From Bacteroidota bacterium (GTDB lineage: Bacteria > Bacteroidota > Ignavibacteria > Ignavibacteriales > Ignavibacteriaceae), in contig JAJYIL010000085.1 in the NCBI GenBank assembly GCA_021790055.1, forward strand, positions 1 through 9,403: DNA of 9,403 nucleotides, given 5' to 3'. Shown here piece after piece: positions 1 through 6,213 of this stretch (the first letter of the stretch is position 1; each line of letters starts with the position of its first letter). The translations under genes and the position numbers were made by a program. The notes beneath the pieces were generated by a model, which did not search any database, was not told the DNA's origin, and saw only the letters and a program-made list of their open reading frames with translations.

Positions 1-29
1 AAACCTTTTATATATAAAAAATGTGAAAC

Positions 30-38
30 GTTTTCACA
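30..38 (+). promoter_or_regulatory. DnaA-box-like site, one mismatch
   Basis: GTTTTCACA differs from TTWTNCACA only at the first base. It starts 17 bases before the perfect box and forms the right arm of the palindrome at 22-38. Confidence 0.45.
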
Positions 39-46
39 ATCCAAAC

Positions 47-55
47 TTATCCACA
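47..55 (+). promoter_or_regulatory. DnaA box, perfect consensus
   Basis: The sequence TTATCCACA is an exact match to the high-affinity DnaA binding site. It is the strongest of the three boxes seen near the left edge. Confidence 0.75.
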
Positions 56-57
56 AC

Positions 58-66
58 ATATTCACA
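58..66 (+). promoter_or_regulatory. DnaA-box-like site, one mismatch
   Basis: ATATTCACA differs from TTATNCACA only at the first base. It starts 11 bases after the perfect box, in the same orientation, which supports a real cluster. Confidence 0.5.
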
Positions 67-198
67 GATATTTTTCGCGTCTCACCCAACGAAAAAATAT
101 GAAGTAAAAAGCTTGAGTGCAAATTAATTTTTTAGAAAAATGCAAAAATAATTTCATGCCAAAGCTTGCTGTTAATTAGATGAAATAAAAGTAAGTTT

Positions 199-230
199 AT
201 TGTATATTTGCGATGGATTATTTAATTTTG
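199..230 (+). promoter_or_regulatory. Candidate Bacteroidota-type promoter for rpmH cluster
   Basis: TAATTTTG (223-230) matches the Bacteroidota -7 element TAnnTTTG, and ATTG (199-202) lies 20 bases upstream, where a -33 TTTG/TTG element is expected. A start site a few bases downstream would give a leader of roughly 20 bases and place the ribosome binding site at 247-251 correctly. A second TAnnTTTG match, TATATTTG at 203-210, has no partner at the right distance. The motif match is seen; use as a promoter is inferred, and such short motifs also occur by chance in AT-rich DNA. Confidence 0.4.
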
Positions 231-246
231 CAGTCTTTTTTACAAC

Positions 247-251
247 AGGAG
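247..251 (+). promoter_or_regulatory. Ribosome binding site of rpmH
   Basis: AGGAG lies 7 bases before the ATG at 259. This is the clearest Shine-Dalgarno sequence of the forward cluster and fixes the rpmH start, a gene too short to be found by length alone. Confidence 0.75.
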
Positions 252-258
252 TTATTAA

Positions 259-405
259 ATGAAAAGAACTTTTCAGCCAAGTATTAAGAAGCGTAAAAAT
301 AAGCACGGTTTTAGGGAAAGAATGAAAACCCAAAACGGAAAAAAAGTACTAGCCCGTAGAAGAGCCAAAGGCAGAAAAAAGCTTACCGTAAGTGATGAGA
401 ATTAG
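259..405 (+). CDS. rpmH: 50S ribosomal protein L34
   Basis: This 48-residue, strongly basic protein is bacterial ribosomal protein L34, a small component of the large ribosomal subunit that binds 23S rRNA. It begins MKRTFQPS and continues with KRKNKHGFRERM and GKKVLARRRAKGRKKL, the L34 signature almost residue for residue. The length is usual for the family (about 44-50), with a short acidic tail, SDEN. The ATG start is fixed by a good AGGAG site. It is the first gene of the cluster; rnpA begins 5 bases after its stop, the near-universal arrangement, and the two are probably co-transcribed from the candidate promoter at 199-230. Confidence 0.97.
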   Translation: MKRTFQPSIKKRKNKHGFRERMKTQNGKKVLARRRAKGRKKLTVSDEN

Positions 406-410
406 TTGCT

Positions 411-809
411 TTGAAAAAATATGGTCTTTCGGCTGAAGAAAGAATAAAAAGGAAAAAGGATTTAGATCTAATCTTTTCTTCCGGTAAATTCATTTCTTCT
501 CACGGTAGGAAGATAAAGGCTCTTTATGTAGTTGAAAATAATAATACAGACCCGGGAGTAAAAATTGCCGCCGTTGCCGGTAAAAAACAAGGTAATGCCG
601 TCTGGAGAAATAGAATAAAAAGATTAATTAAAGAATCCTACAGACTAAACAAAGAAATCCTTTCCGGTTCATGTTCCGAAAAAAAATTATTATTGAAGAT
701 TATTTTTTCTCCCTTTTCCCTTAACCAAAAATACAATAAAGTTCTAATCCTCGGTGACATTTGGTCGGATATGATTGAGGTTATGACAAAAATAAGAAGC
801 AGATTATGA
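411..809 (+). CDS. rnpA: Ribonuclease P protein component
   Basis: RnpA is the protein subunit of RNase P. It binds the catalytic RNA and the 5' leader of precursor tRNA and helps remove that leader. The protein has 132 residues, slightly longer than the usual 110-125. The family signature lies at residues 65-78 (WRNRIKRLIKESYR, including the RNR motif), preceded by the basic strand AAVAGKKQGNAV. The N-terminal part, LSAEERIKRKKDLDLIFSSGK, also fits. The start is a TTG at 411: an in-frame stop lies at 396-398 and no in-frame ATG precedes the conserved region. The ribosome binding site is weak, so translation may be coupled to rpmH. Its stop overlaps yidD by 4 bases. Confidence 0.95.
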   Translation: MKKYGLSAEERIKRKKDLDLIFSSGKFISSHGRKIKALYVVENNNTDPGVKIAAVAGKKQGNAVWRNRIKRLIKESYRLNKEILSGSCSEKKLLLKIIFSPFSLNQKYNKVLILGDIWSDMIEVMTKIRSRL

Positions 810-1018
810 TGAGAAAGGTTTTTATAATTTTGATTAAGGGATATCAGAAAATAATTTCTCCTCTTTTTCCGCCATCATGCAGGTTTTATCCGACTTGTTC
901 CGAATACGCTATCCAGGCTGTTGGAAAATATGGAATTATAAAAGGCGGAGTAAAGGCTGCCTGGCGAATTCTTAGATGTAATCCTTTTAATAAAGGGGGC
1001 TATGACCCCGTAGAATAA
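806..1018 (+). CDS. yidD: Membrane protein insertion efficiency factor YidD
   Basis: YidD is a small protein associated with the inner face of the cytoplasmic membrane that assists YidC-dependent insertion of membrane proteins; its exact mechanism is not settled. The 70 residues cover the whole family: IKGYQKIISPLFPPSCRFYPTC, then CSEYAIQAVGKYG, WRILRCNPFNKGGYDPV, with the three conserved cysteines. An amphipathic N-terminal stretch is present. The ATG at 806 overlaps the rnpA stop as ATGA; a second ATG follows directly at 809, so the true start could be one codon later. It sits between rnpA and yidC as in most bacteria. Confidence 0.96.
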   Translation: MMRKVFIILIKGYQKIISPLFPPSCRFYPTCSEYAIQAVGKYGIIKGGVKAAWRILRCNPFNKGGYDPVE

Positions 1019-1028
1019 TGGAATCTTA

Positions 1029-2921
1029 ATGGATAAAAAAACAACAATTGCATTCATAATTATCGGGGCAATCCTTGTTCTTTGGTTGTATCTTAATTCA
1101 CCTTCTCAGATTGAACAGACTCACCAAAAGACAGATACTGCTCTTGTTTATAAAGATACCTTAAATAAAAATCAAAAACCGGTTGAAGGAATTAAGCCAT
1201 CCGAAAAACTGAAGGCAGCGTCGGCTCAGGTACTGAAAGAATCAGAGCAGGCATTATACGGTAAATATTTCTCCCCGCCTTCGGGTGAAGAACAAATTAT
1301 AACTGTTGACAACGATCTTGTAAAGCTGGAGCTCTCGAGCCAGGGCGGCGATATTAAAAAATATTTTTTGAAGAAATATAAAAACTGGTATTCGGCAGAT
1401 GCAAAAGGCAATAAAAACTTTTACGCCACTCATGTTCAACTGGTAAATTATCCCAAAGGAGGTGGACCGGATTTATCGTTCATCTCTTCAGACGGCAAAG
1501 CGATTAATACAGGTAAACTCGATTTTACTTCGAATGCAAACAAGGCTTACTATAAAATTACCGGGAATGATTCACTTGTTATTACTTATACTTTAAGCGC
1601 CGGCAAGAATAAATATATACAAAAGCAATATACATTCTACGGCCATAAATACAGCATGAAATGCAATCTCGAATTTGTGGGGCTTGGAAATGTAATCGGT
1701 AATAACGATGTTGATTTCGTCTGGTATAAAGGGATGCGGTTCGTGGAAGATAATTCTGTTGACGAAGCACTTTATTCAAACGCCAGCGCTTATTACGGCG
1801 GCGATAACGTTATTGTACAAGCAACTAAGAATGGTGAAAAAGTTCAGAAAGATTTCAAAGGCAGAGTTGATTGGATTGCCGCAAGAGATAAATATTTTGC
1901 CGCCATTATGGCACCTCAAAATTCTTCGGATGTAAACGGAGCTTTTATCGAAGGCATCAAGCAAGCATACATGAACAACGGTGAAAGAGCTTATTACGAT
2001 ATCCGGCTTATACTTCCTTTCAACGATACCAACTTTGAGCAGAAAAACTTTACAATCTATATCGGTCCGGTTGATTATAATCTGCTCAAGACTTATGGAC
2101 ATAATTTTGACCAGTTGGTTGACTTTGGAAGCTTCCTCGGCTTAAGGTTTATAATTAAGCCGATAGCGGAGTACGTACTTCTTCCGCTGTTCAACTTCCT
2201 GCATACTTTTATTCCGAACTACGGGCTTGTTATAATCGTCTTTTCATTAATTCTTAAGCTAGTTTTATATCCTCTTACTAAGTCAAGCTTCCAGTCGATG
2301 AAGAAGATGCAGCTCCTGCAGCCGAAGATTACCGAGCTGAAGGAGAAGTATAAGGATGATCCGCAGAAGATGAATAAAGAAACAATGAAGCTTTATTCAA
2401 CTTACGGAGTAAATCCGGCTGGCGGCTGTTTACCACTTCTGTTGCAGATGCCTGTCTTTGTTGCGCTGTGGGGTGTGTTTAAGACTGCTATCGAACTGCG
2501 GCAGCAGCCGTTCGTTTGGTGGATAACCGATCTCTCGAGACCGGATGTAATTGCTACTCTGCCGTTTAAAATTCCCTTCTTCGGGATTGACCAAATTAGC
2601 GGGCTCGCACTGCTTATGGGAATCACCCAATTCATTCAGCAAAAGATGACGGTTAAAGATCCGAAACAGCAGTCTATTGTTTATATAATGCCGATCTTTC
2701 TTACGCTGTTATTTATGAGCTTCCCCGCCGGGCTAAACCTGTACTACTTCCTATTCAATCTTTTTTCGATTGTTCAGCAGTATTACATAAACCATAAGCA
2801 CGACGATATGGAACTGCAGCCTGTTAAGACAACGGGTAAACCAAAGAAGGGATTTATGAGTAAGCTAATGGAAGCCGCAGAACAAAATGCTAAGGTTCAG
2901 CAGCAGAGACGCAAAAGATGA
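1029..2921 (+). CDS. yidC: Membrane protein insertase YidC
   Basis: YidC (Oxa1/Alb3 family) inserts and folds proteins in the inner membrane, alone or with SecYEG. The 630 residues show a signal-anchor helix (about 8-22), a large periplasmic domain (about 60-350) typical of Gram-negative YidC, and the conserved insertase core from about 370. The core includes the helix ending LVLYPLTKSS (411-420), the charged cytoplasmic hairpin QSMKKMQLLQPKITELKEKY, the GGCLPLLLQMPVFVALW helix, the ELRQQPF loop, and two last helices ending FPAGLNLYYFLFNLFS. A lysine- and arginine-rich tail, probably ribosome-facing, ends the protein. The groove Arg of E. coli (R366) is Lys410 here. It starts 10 bases after yidD behind a weak GGA site. 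Confidence 0.97.
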   Translation: MDKKTTIAFIIIGAILVLWLYLNSPSQIEQTHQKTDTALVYKDTLNKNQKPVEGIKPSEKLKAASAQVLKESEQALYGKYFSPPSGEEQIITVDNDLVKLELSSQGGDIKKYFLKKYKNWYSADAKGNKNFYATHVQLVNYPKGGGPDLSFISSDGKAINTGKLDFTSNANKAYYKITGNDSLVITYTLSAGKNKYIQKQYTFYGHKYSMKCNLEFVGLGNVIGNNDVDFVWYKGMRFVEDNSVDEALYSNASAYYGGDNVIVQATKNGEKVQKDFKGRVDWIAARDKYFAAIMAPQNSSDVNGAFIEGIKQAYMNNGERAYYDIRLILPFNDTNFEQKNFTIYIGPVDYNLLKTYGHNFDQLVDFGSFLGLRFIIKPIAEYVLLPLFNFLHTFIPNYGLVIIVFSLILKLVLYPLTKSSFQSMKKMQLLQPKITELKEKYKDDPQKMNKETMKLYSTYGVNPAGGCLPLLLQMPVFVALWGVFKTAIELRQQPFVWWITDLSRPDVIATLPFKIPFFGIDQISGLALLMGITQFIQQKMTVKDPKQQSIVYIMPIFLTLLFMSFPAGLNLYYFLFNLFSIVQQYYINHKHDDMELQPVKTTGKPKKGFMSKLMEAAEQNAKVQQQRRKR

Positions 2922-2935
2922 AAATAGATTCACCC

Positions 2936-2941
2936 GAAGGG
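2936..2941 (+). promoter_or_regulatory. Ribosome binding site deciding the patatin-gene start
   Basis: GAAGGG lies 5 bases before the in-frame ATG at 2947 and 11 before the next one at 2953. It supports a start there and not at 2887, which lies inside yidC and would put 20 hydrophilic residues ahead of a clean signal peptide. Confidence 0.6.
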
Positions 2942-2946
2942 ATGGC

Positions 2947-5664
2947 ATGCCAATGGCAGTCATTAAAAAAATAATTATTGGAATTTTTTTTCTTTTAACA
3001 TGTAGCTCTTTTGCACAAACCTCAACTCACATTTTATCTTTTAAAACAAGAATAAAGAAGCTCCCGTTCGGGTTAACCGAACGGGTGCCGAAGCCGTTGC
3101 CACGGATTGCTTTAGCTTTAAGCGGCGGCGGTGCCCGTGGATTGGCTCAACTCGGCGTCCTAAGAGCCTTAAAAGATTTCAACATTCCAATCGACATAAT
3201 TGCAGGCACAAGCATGGGCAGCGTAATTGGCGGACTTTACTCTGCCGGTTATAGTTTGGATCAGCTTGATTCAATAGTAACGAATACTGATTGGACAAAC
3301 CTTCTTGCCCCGGATAGAGAAACCAATAGACGCGATCTATTCGTCGATCAAAAGATAAGTGAAGACAAGGCAATTATCGGATTAAGGCTTAAGGGCTTCA
3401 GCCTTGTACTTCCAACATCGTTAAACAGCGGACAGAAGATATCAAGCTTTTTGAACTTGCTTACCTTTCAAGCGCCGATTCATGTAGATTCAAGCTTTGA
3501 TGAGCTGCGAACAGAGTTTCGCGCTGTTTGTACAAACCTTGTTACGGGTCAGCCGGTTATTCTTGGCAGCGGATCTTTAAGCGAAGCTTTGAGAGCAAGC
3601 TCAAGTGTTTCGTTTTTCCTTGCGCCTGTAAAGATGGATTCCCTTACGCTGGTCGACGGCGGACTCGTTGCAAATATCCCCGTCAAGATTTCCGCTAAAC
3701 TTGGCGGAGATTACATCATCGCAGTAAATACAACAAGTGATCTGCACCCGGAAGGCGAATTATCTCTTCCGTGGGATGTTGCCGATCAGGTAGTAAGCAT
3801 ACCCATGCTGCGGCTGAATGAAGATCAATTAAAATATGCCAATGCCGTTATTGCTCCTAAACTGGGTAATGTTCAGCTTGATGATTTTTCGGATCCCGAT
3901 TCGTTAATAATCAAAGGCTATAAATCAGTAATCCCTAAGATCGGAGTTATTAAACTTCAATTAGATTCAGTCTTCCAAAAGAATCTGGATACTAAACAAT
4001 TCTATATAAAAAATGTTTTAGTAAATGCCAACGCATCCGCTTTGGAGATGCCGTTTCTTCAAAAATATGCTACACAGGATTCCGTTTCCAATTTTGAAAT
4101 ATTGAAAGACCTCTGTTCTATTTATTCCAGGGGTTCACTGGAAGATATTAAGGCGGAAGTAAAGGAGTATCCGGATTATTCTACCGTTAAGTTTATCCCG
4201 GTTTATAATCCGGTTGTTAATAAGGTTAGCGCAATCGGGGTGACGTTGATAAAAAAAAGCAGTTTTCTTTCCTGCTTCAATAACCTTTTGAAACAACCTT
4301 ATGATGCTAAAGTAATTTGTTCGGATGCAATAAACGCAGTTGATCTTTACCGGAAAAAAGGATATTCGCTTGCAGAGATTACAAAGATAAGCTTCAACAA
4401 AGAAACCGGCGAGCTTAAAATACTTTTCGATGAGGGAAGAATAGATAAAATCTCAATTATTGGAAACCGTAACACAAACCCATCAATAATAACCAGGGAA
4501 ATACCTGTAAATGTGGGCGGATATTTTAATTATAACGAGATTAAGCAAGGCTTAACAAATCTTAGAAGTACAAATCTATTTAACGAAGTCTTTCTGAGCG
4601 AAGAAGATGAGAACGGAAAAAACGTACTCGATATTCAAGTCCAGGAAAAAGAATCAAGCCTTCTCAGGCTCGGCTTTAGGGATGACAATGAATATAATGC
4701 TCAGCTTAGCCTTGATCTTGTAGATGAAAACTTATTCGGAAGCGGCACTGAGCTGGGTTTGCTTATGCTGGTTGGCGGAAGAAACCGCGCTTATGAAATC
4801 GAGCATAAGTCCAATCGCATATTCGATACGTATCTTACTTATAAAATAAATGCCTTTTACAGGTTCAATGATGTTTATACTTATGAAAAAGCTGCGTCAA
4901 CTTCGATTCATAGCTTCTCCTATTTTCAGAACGGAGAGTACAGACAGATTTTTTACGGAGGTTCCGTTTCTGTCGGAACCCAGGTAAAAAAATTCGGCAA
5001 CCTGATCATTGAAGGATTGTACCAGATAGACCAATTGAAGGACCTGCGCAATTCAATTTTCAGCCCATATACTACAAAGATTGTTAGTCTTAAATTAAGC
5101 TCAACAATAGACACCCAGGATAGATATCCTTACCCGTTAAAAGGAATGTATTTTAAGGGGGAGTATCAATCTGCCCAAACGTTCTGGGGCGGCGATGTCG
5201 GCTTTACCAATATAGATTTCAATTATAAAAGCTATTTTACTATAGCAAATGCTTATACAATCTCGCCCCGCTTTACAATCGGGCTCGGCGATAAGACAAT
5301 GCCTTTAAGCGAATGGTATTCGCTTGGTGGACAAAGCTCTTTCTTCGGAATGAGGGATAATCAATTTAGAGGAACGCAAATTTTTCTTGCGTCTTTAGAA
5401 TACCGTTATCTTTTACCGTTCAAGATTTTTTTCGACACCTACTTTAAAGCTAGATATGACCTGGGCTCCGTTTGGCCGGGACGGGAAGCAATTAGATTTA
5501 AAGACTTGCAGCACGGTATCGGTCTCTCGCTTTCATTCGATACGCCGATTGGCCCGGCAGATTTTTCGGTTGGTAAAAGCTTTTTATTTGTAAAGGATCT
5601 TCCGGGAAATCCGTTAAGCTGGGGCGATACGGAATTTTATTTTTCAATCGGGTATAACTACTAA
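2947..5664 (+). CDS. Secreted patatin-like phospholipase with POTRA domains and Omp85-type barrel
   Basis: Predicted outer-membrane lipase of 905 residues, built like type Vd autotransporters such as PlpD. A signal peptide (1-23, cut at SFA|Q) is followed by a patatin domain (about 52-260) with the oxyanion-hole glycines GGGARG (60-65), nucleophile Ser89 in GTSMGS, and Asp237 in DGG, so the Ser-Asp dyad is intact. Next come three segments that read as POTRA-like (about 352-418, 426-494, 496-570); the last, with IGNRNTNPSIITREI and LRSTNLFNEV, is the clearest. A beta-barrel (about 575-905) ends with GPADFSVGKSF and FYFSIGYNY, as in Omp85 proteins. The substrate, presumably phospholipid or another ester lipid, is unknown. 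The gene starts 25 bases after yidC and is probably co-transcribed with it. Domain boundaries are approximate. Confidence 0.9.
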   Translation: MPMAVIKKIIIGIFFLLTCSSFAQTSTHILSFKTRIKKLPFGLTERVPKPLPRIALALSGGGARGLAQLGVLRALKDFNIPIDIIAGTSMGSVIGGLYSAGYSLDQLDSIVTNTDWTNLLAPDRETNRRDLFVDQKISEDKAIIGLRLKGFSLVLPTSLNSGQKISSFLNLLTFQAPIHVDSSFDELRTEFRAVCTNLVTGQPVILGSGSLSEALRASSSVSFFLAPVKMDSLTLVDGGLVANIPVKISAKLGGDYIIAVNTTSDLHPEGELSLPWDVADQVVSIPMLRLNEDQLKYANAVIAPKLGNVQLDDFSDPDSLIIKGYKSVIPKIGVIKLQLDSVFQKNLDTKQFYIKNVLVNANASALEMPFLQKYATQDSVSNFEILKDLCSIYSRGSLEDIKAEVKEYPDYSTVKFIPVYNPVVNKVSAIGVTLIKKSSFLSCFNNLLKQPYDAKVICSDAINAVDLYRKKGYSLAEITKISFNKETGELKILFDEGRIDKISIIGNRNTNPSIITREIPVNVGGYFNYNEIKQGLTNLRSTNLFNEVFLSEEDENGKNVLDIQVQEKESSLLRLGFRDDNEYNAQLSLDLVDENLFGSGTELGLLMLVGGRNRAYEIEHKSNRIFDTYLTYKINAFYRFNDVYTYEKAASTSIHSFSYFQNGEYRQIFYGGSVSVGTQVKKFGNLIIEGLYQIDQLKDLRNSIFSPYTTKIVSLKLSSTIDTQDRYPYPLKGMYFKGEYQSAQTFWGGDVGFTNIDFNYKSYFTIANAYTISPRFTIGLGDKTMPLSEWYSLGGQSSFFGMRDNQFRGTQIFLASLEYRYLLPFKIFFDTYFKARYDLGSVWPGREAIRFKDLQHGIGLSLSFDTPIGPADFSVGKSFLFVKDLPGNPLSWGDTEFYFSIGYNY
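3063..3085 (+). other. Strong GC-rich hairpin inside the start of the patatin gene
   Basis: CCCGTTCGG (3063-3071) and CCGAACGGG (3077-3085) pair perfectly over 9 bp around a 5-base loop. The hairpin falls about 115 bases into the gene, in the linker between signal peptide and patatin domain (residues about 39-47). No T-run follows, so it is not an intrinsic terminator. It could affect mRNA stability or translation of this gene relative to yidC, or be chance. Confidence 0.5.
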
Positions 5665-5666
5665 AA

Positions 5667-6212
5667 TTATTTTCCTTCCCGTTGATATATTTCTCCCAAC
5701 TTTTGGTAACTCAATGCCTTCTCCTTATCCCCGCGGTTCAAATAAAGATTTGATAATGCAAAGCATAACGGACTCTTAATTTCAACCTTTGAAATTCCGT
5801 CCTCAACTGTTTCTGCTACAACTTCAAACCTTGGTACATTAAGCTCGGCGTTATACATTTTTGATATGGCAAGATAAGGCTCGTTTGATGCCGGCGCCGA
5901 ACCGGCAGACTTCATAAAATAAGAAAAGGCTTTTTCGTTATGCTTGCCGTATGATGAAATTGATTCAAGTAATTGACCGACACAAAAGAAAATGTTGTAA
6001 GAAACATCCGGGAACACTTTGCATATCTTTTCCGTGTACATCGAGATTTCATCTATGGAAAGAGCCTTGTTGCGGAGGAGAATCTTATAAAGTTCTTCAT
6101 CCTTAACTTTGTTCTCGATAGCTACCCGGAATGCATCGAACAACTCTTCAGGCGAGTTTGAGGTCCTGAATATATTTTCCATGCTCTCAATGAGCTTTTT
6201 ATTCTTCTGCAT
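5667..6212 (-). CDS. Small TPR-like helical protein of unknown function
   Basis: I do not recognise a named family. The 181 residues lack a signal peptide or membrane segment and look wholly alpha-helical and cytoplasmic. The second half reads like tetratricopeptide repeats: helix pairs around YNIFFCVGQLLESISSYG with NEKAFSYFMKSA (about 72-103), PYLAISKMYNAE (112-123), and LCFALSNLYLNRGDKEKALSYQKLG (about 149-173). The last is the best match, having the A/L, Y, G and A positions of a TPR. Such folds usually bind other proteins. It is the last gene of the glgA cluster, 1 base after the stop of the upstream gene and without a visible ribosome binding site, so translation is probably coupled. 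An internal start at Met11 is possible. Its stop lies 2 bases from that of the convergent patatin gene. Confidence 0.7.
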   Translation of the reverse strand: MQKNKKLIESMENIFRTSNSPEELFDAFRVAIENKVKDEELYKILLRNKALSIDEISMYTEKICKVFPDVSYNIFFCVGQLLESISSYGKHNEKAFSYFMKSAGSAPASNEPYLAISKMYNAELNVPRFEVVAETVEDGISKVEIKSPLCFALSNLYLNRGDKEKALSYQKLGEIYQREGK

Positions 6213-6213
6213 A

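Larger units (their letters stand above)
1..160. other. Probable edge of the replication origin (oriC)
   Basis: This non-coding, AT-rich stretch lies directly upstream of rpmH-rnpA-yidD-yidC, a gene set that in many bacteria flanks dnaA and oriC. It contains one perfect DnaA box (47-55) and two near-consensus boxes (30-38, 58-66), all on the + strand. AT-rich tracts lie at about 6-22 and 120-155 and could serve as an unwinding element. No dnaA coding sequence is visible, so the origin may continue beyond the left edge. The box cluster is seen directly; origin function is inferred from the cluster and the neighbouring genes. DnaA boxes can also simply regulate a neighbouring promoter. Confidence 0.6.

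Noticed and set aside
1..59. Short reverse open frame running off the left edge, starting at the ATG complement at 59
   Set aside because: It covers the DnaA boxes, has 19 codons without a recognisable motif, and does not resemble the N-terminus of DnaA.
1776..2102. Reverse-strand open frame of 108 codons within yidC
   Set aside because: It lies wholly inside the strongly conserved yidC gene, has no recognisable motif, and looks like a frame shadow.
2887..2946. Upstream ATG at 2887 as the patatin-gene start, overlapping yidC by 35 bases
   Set aside because: It would add 20 charged residues before a typical signal peptide. The ATG at 2947 has a GAAGGG site at proper spacing.
4960..4980. Inverted repeat GGTTCCG/CGGAACC inside the barrel region
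   Set aside because: A 7-bp stem with a 7-base loop and no T-run, within coding sequence; likely to arise by chance in a window of this size.
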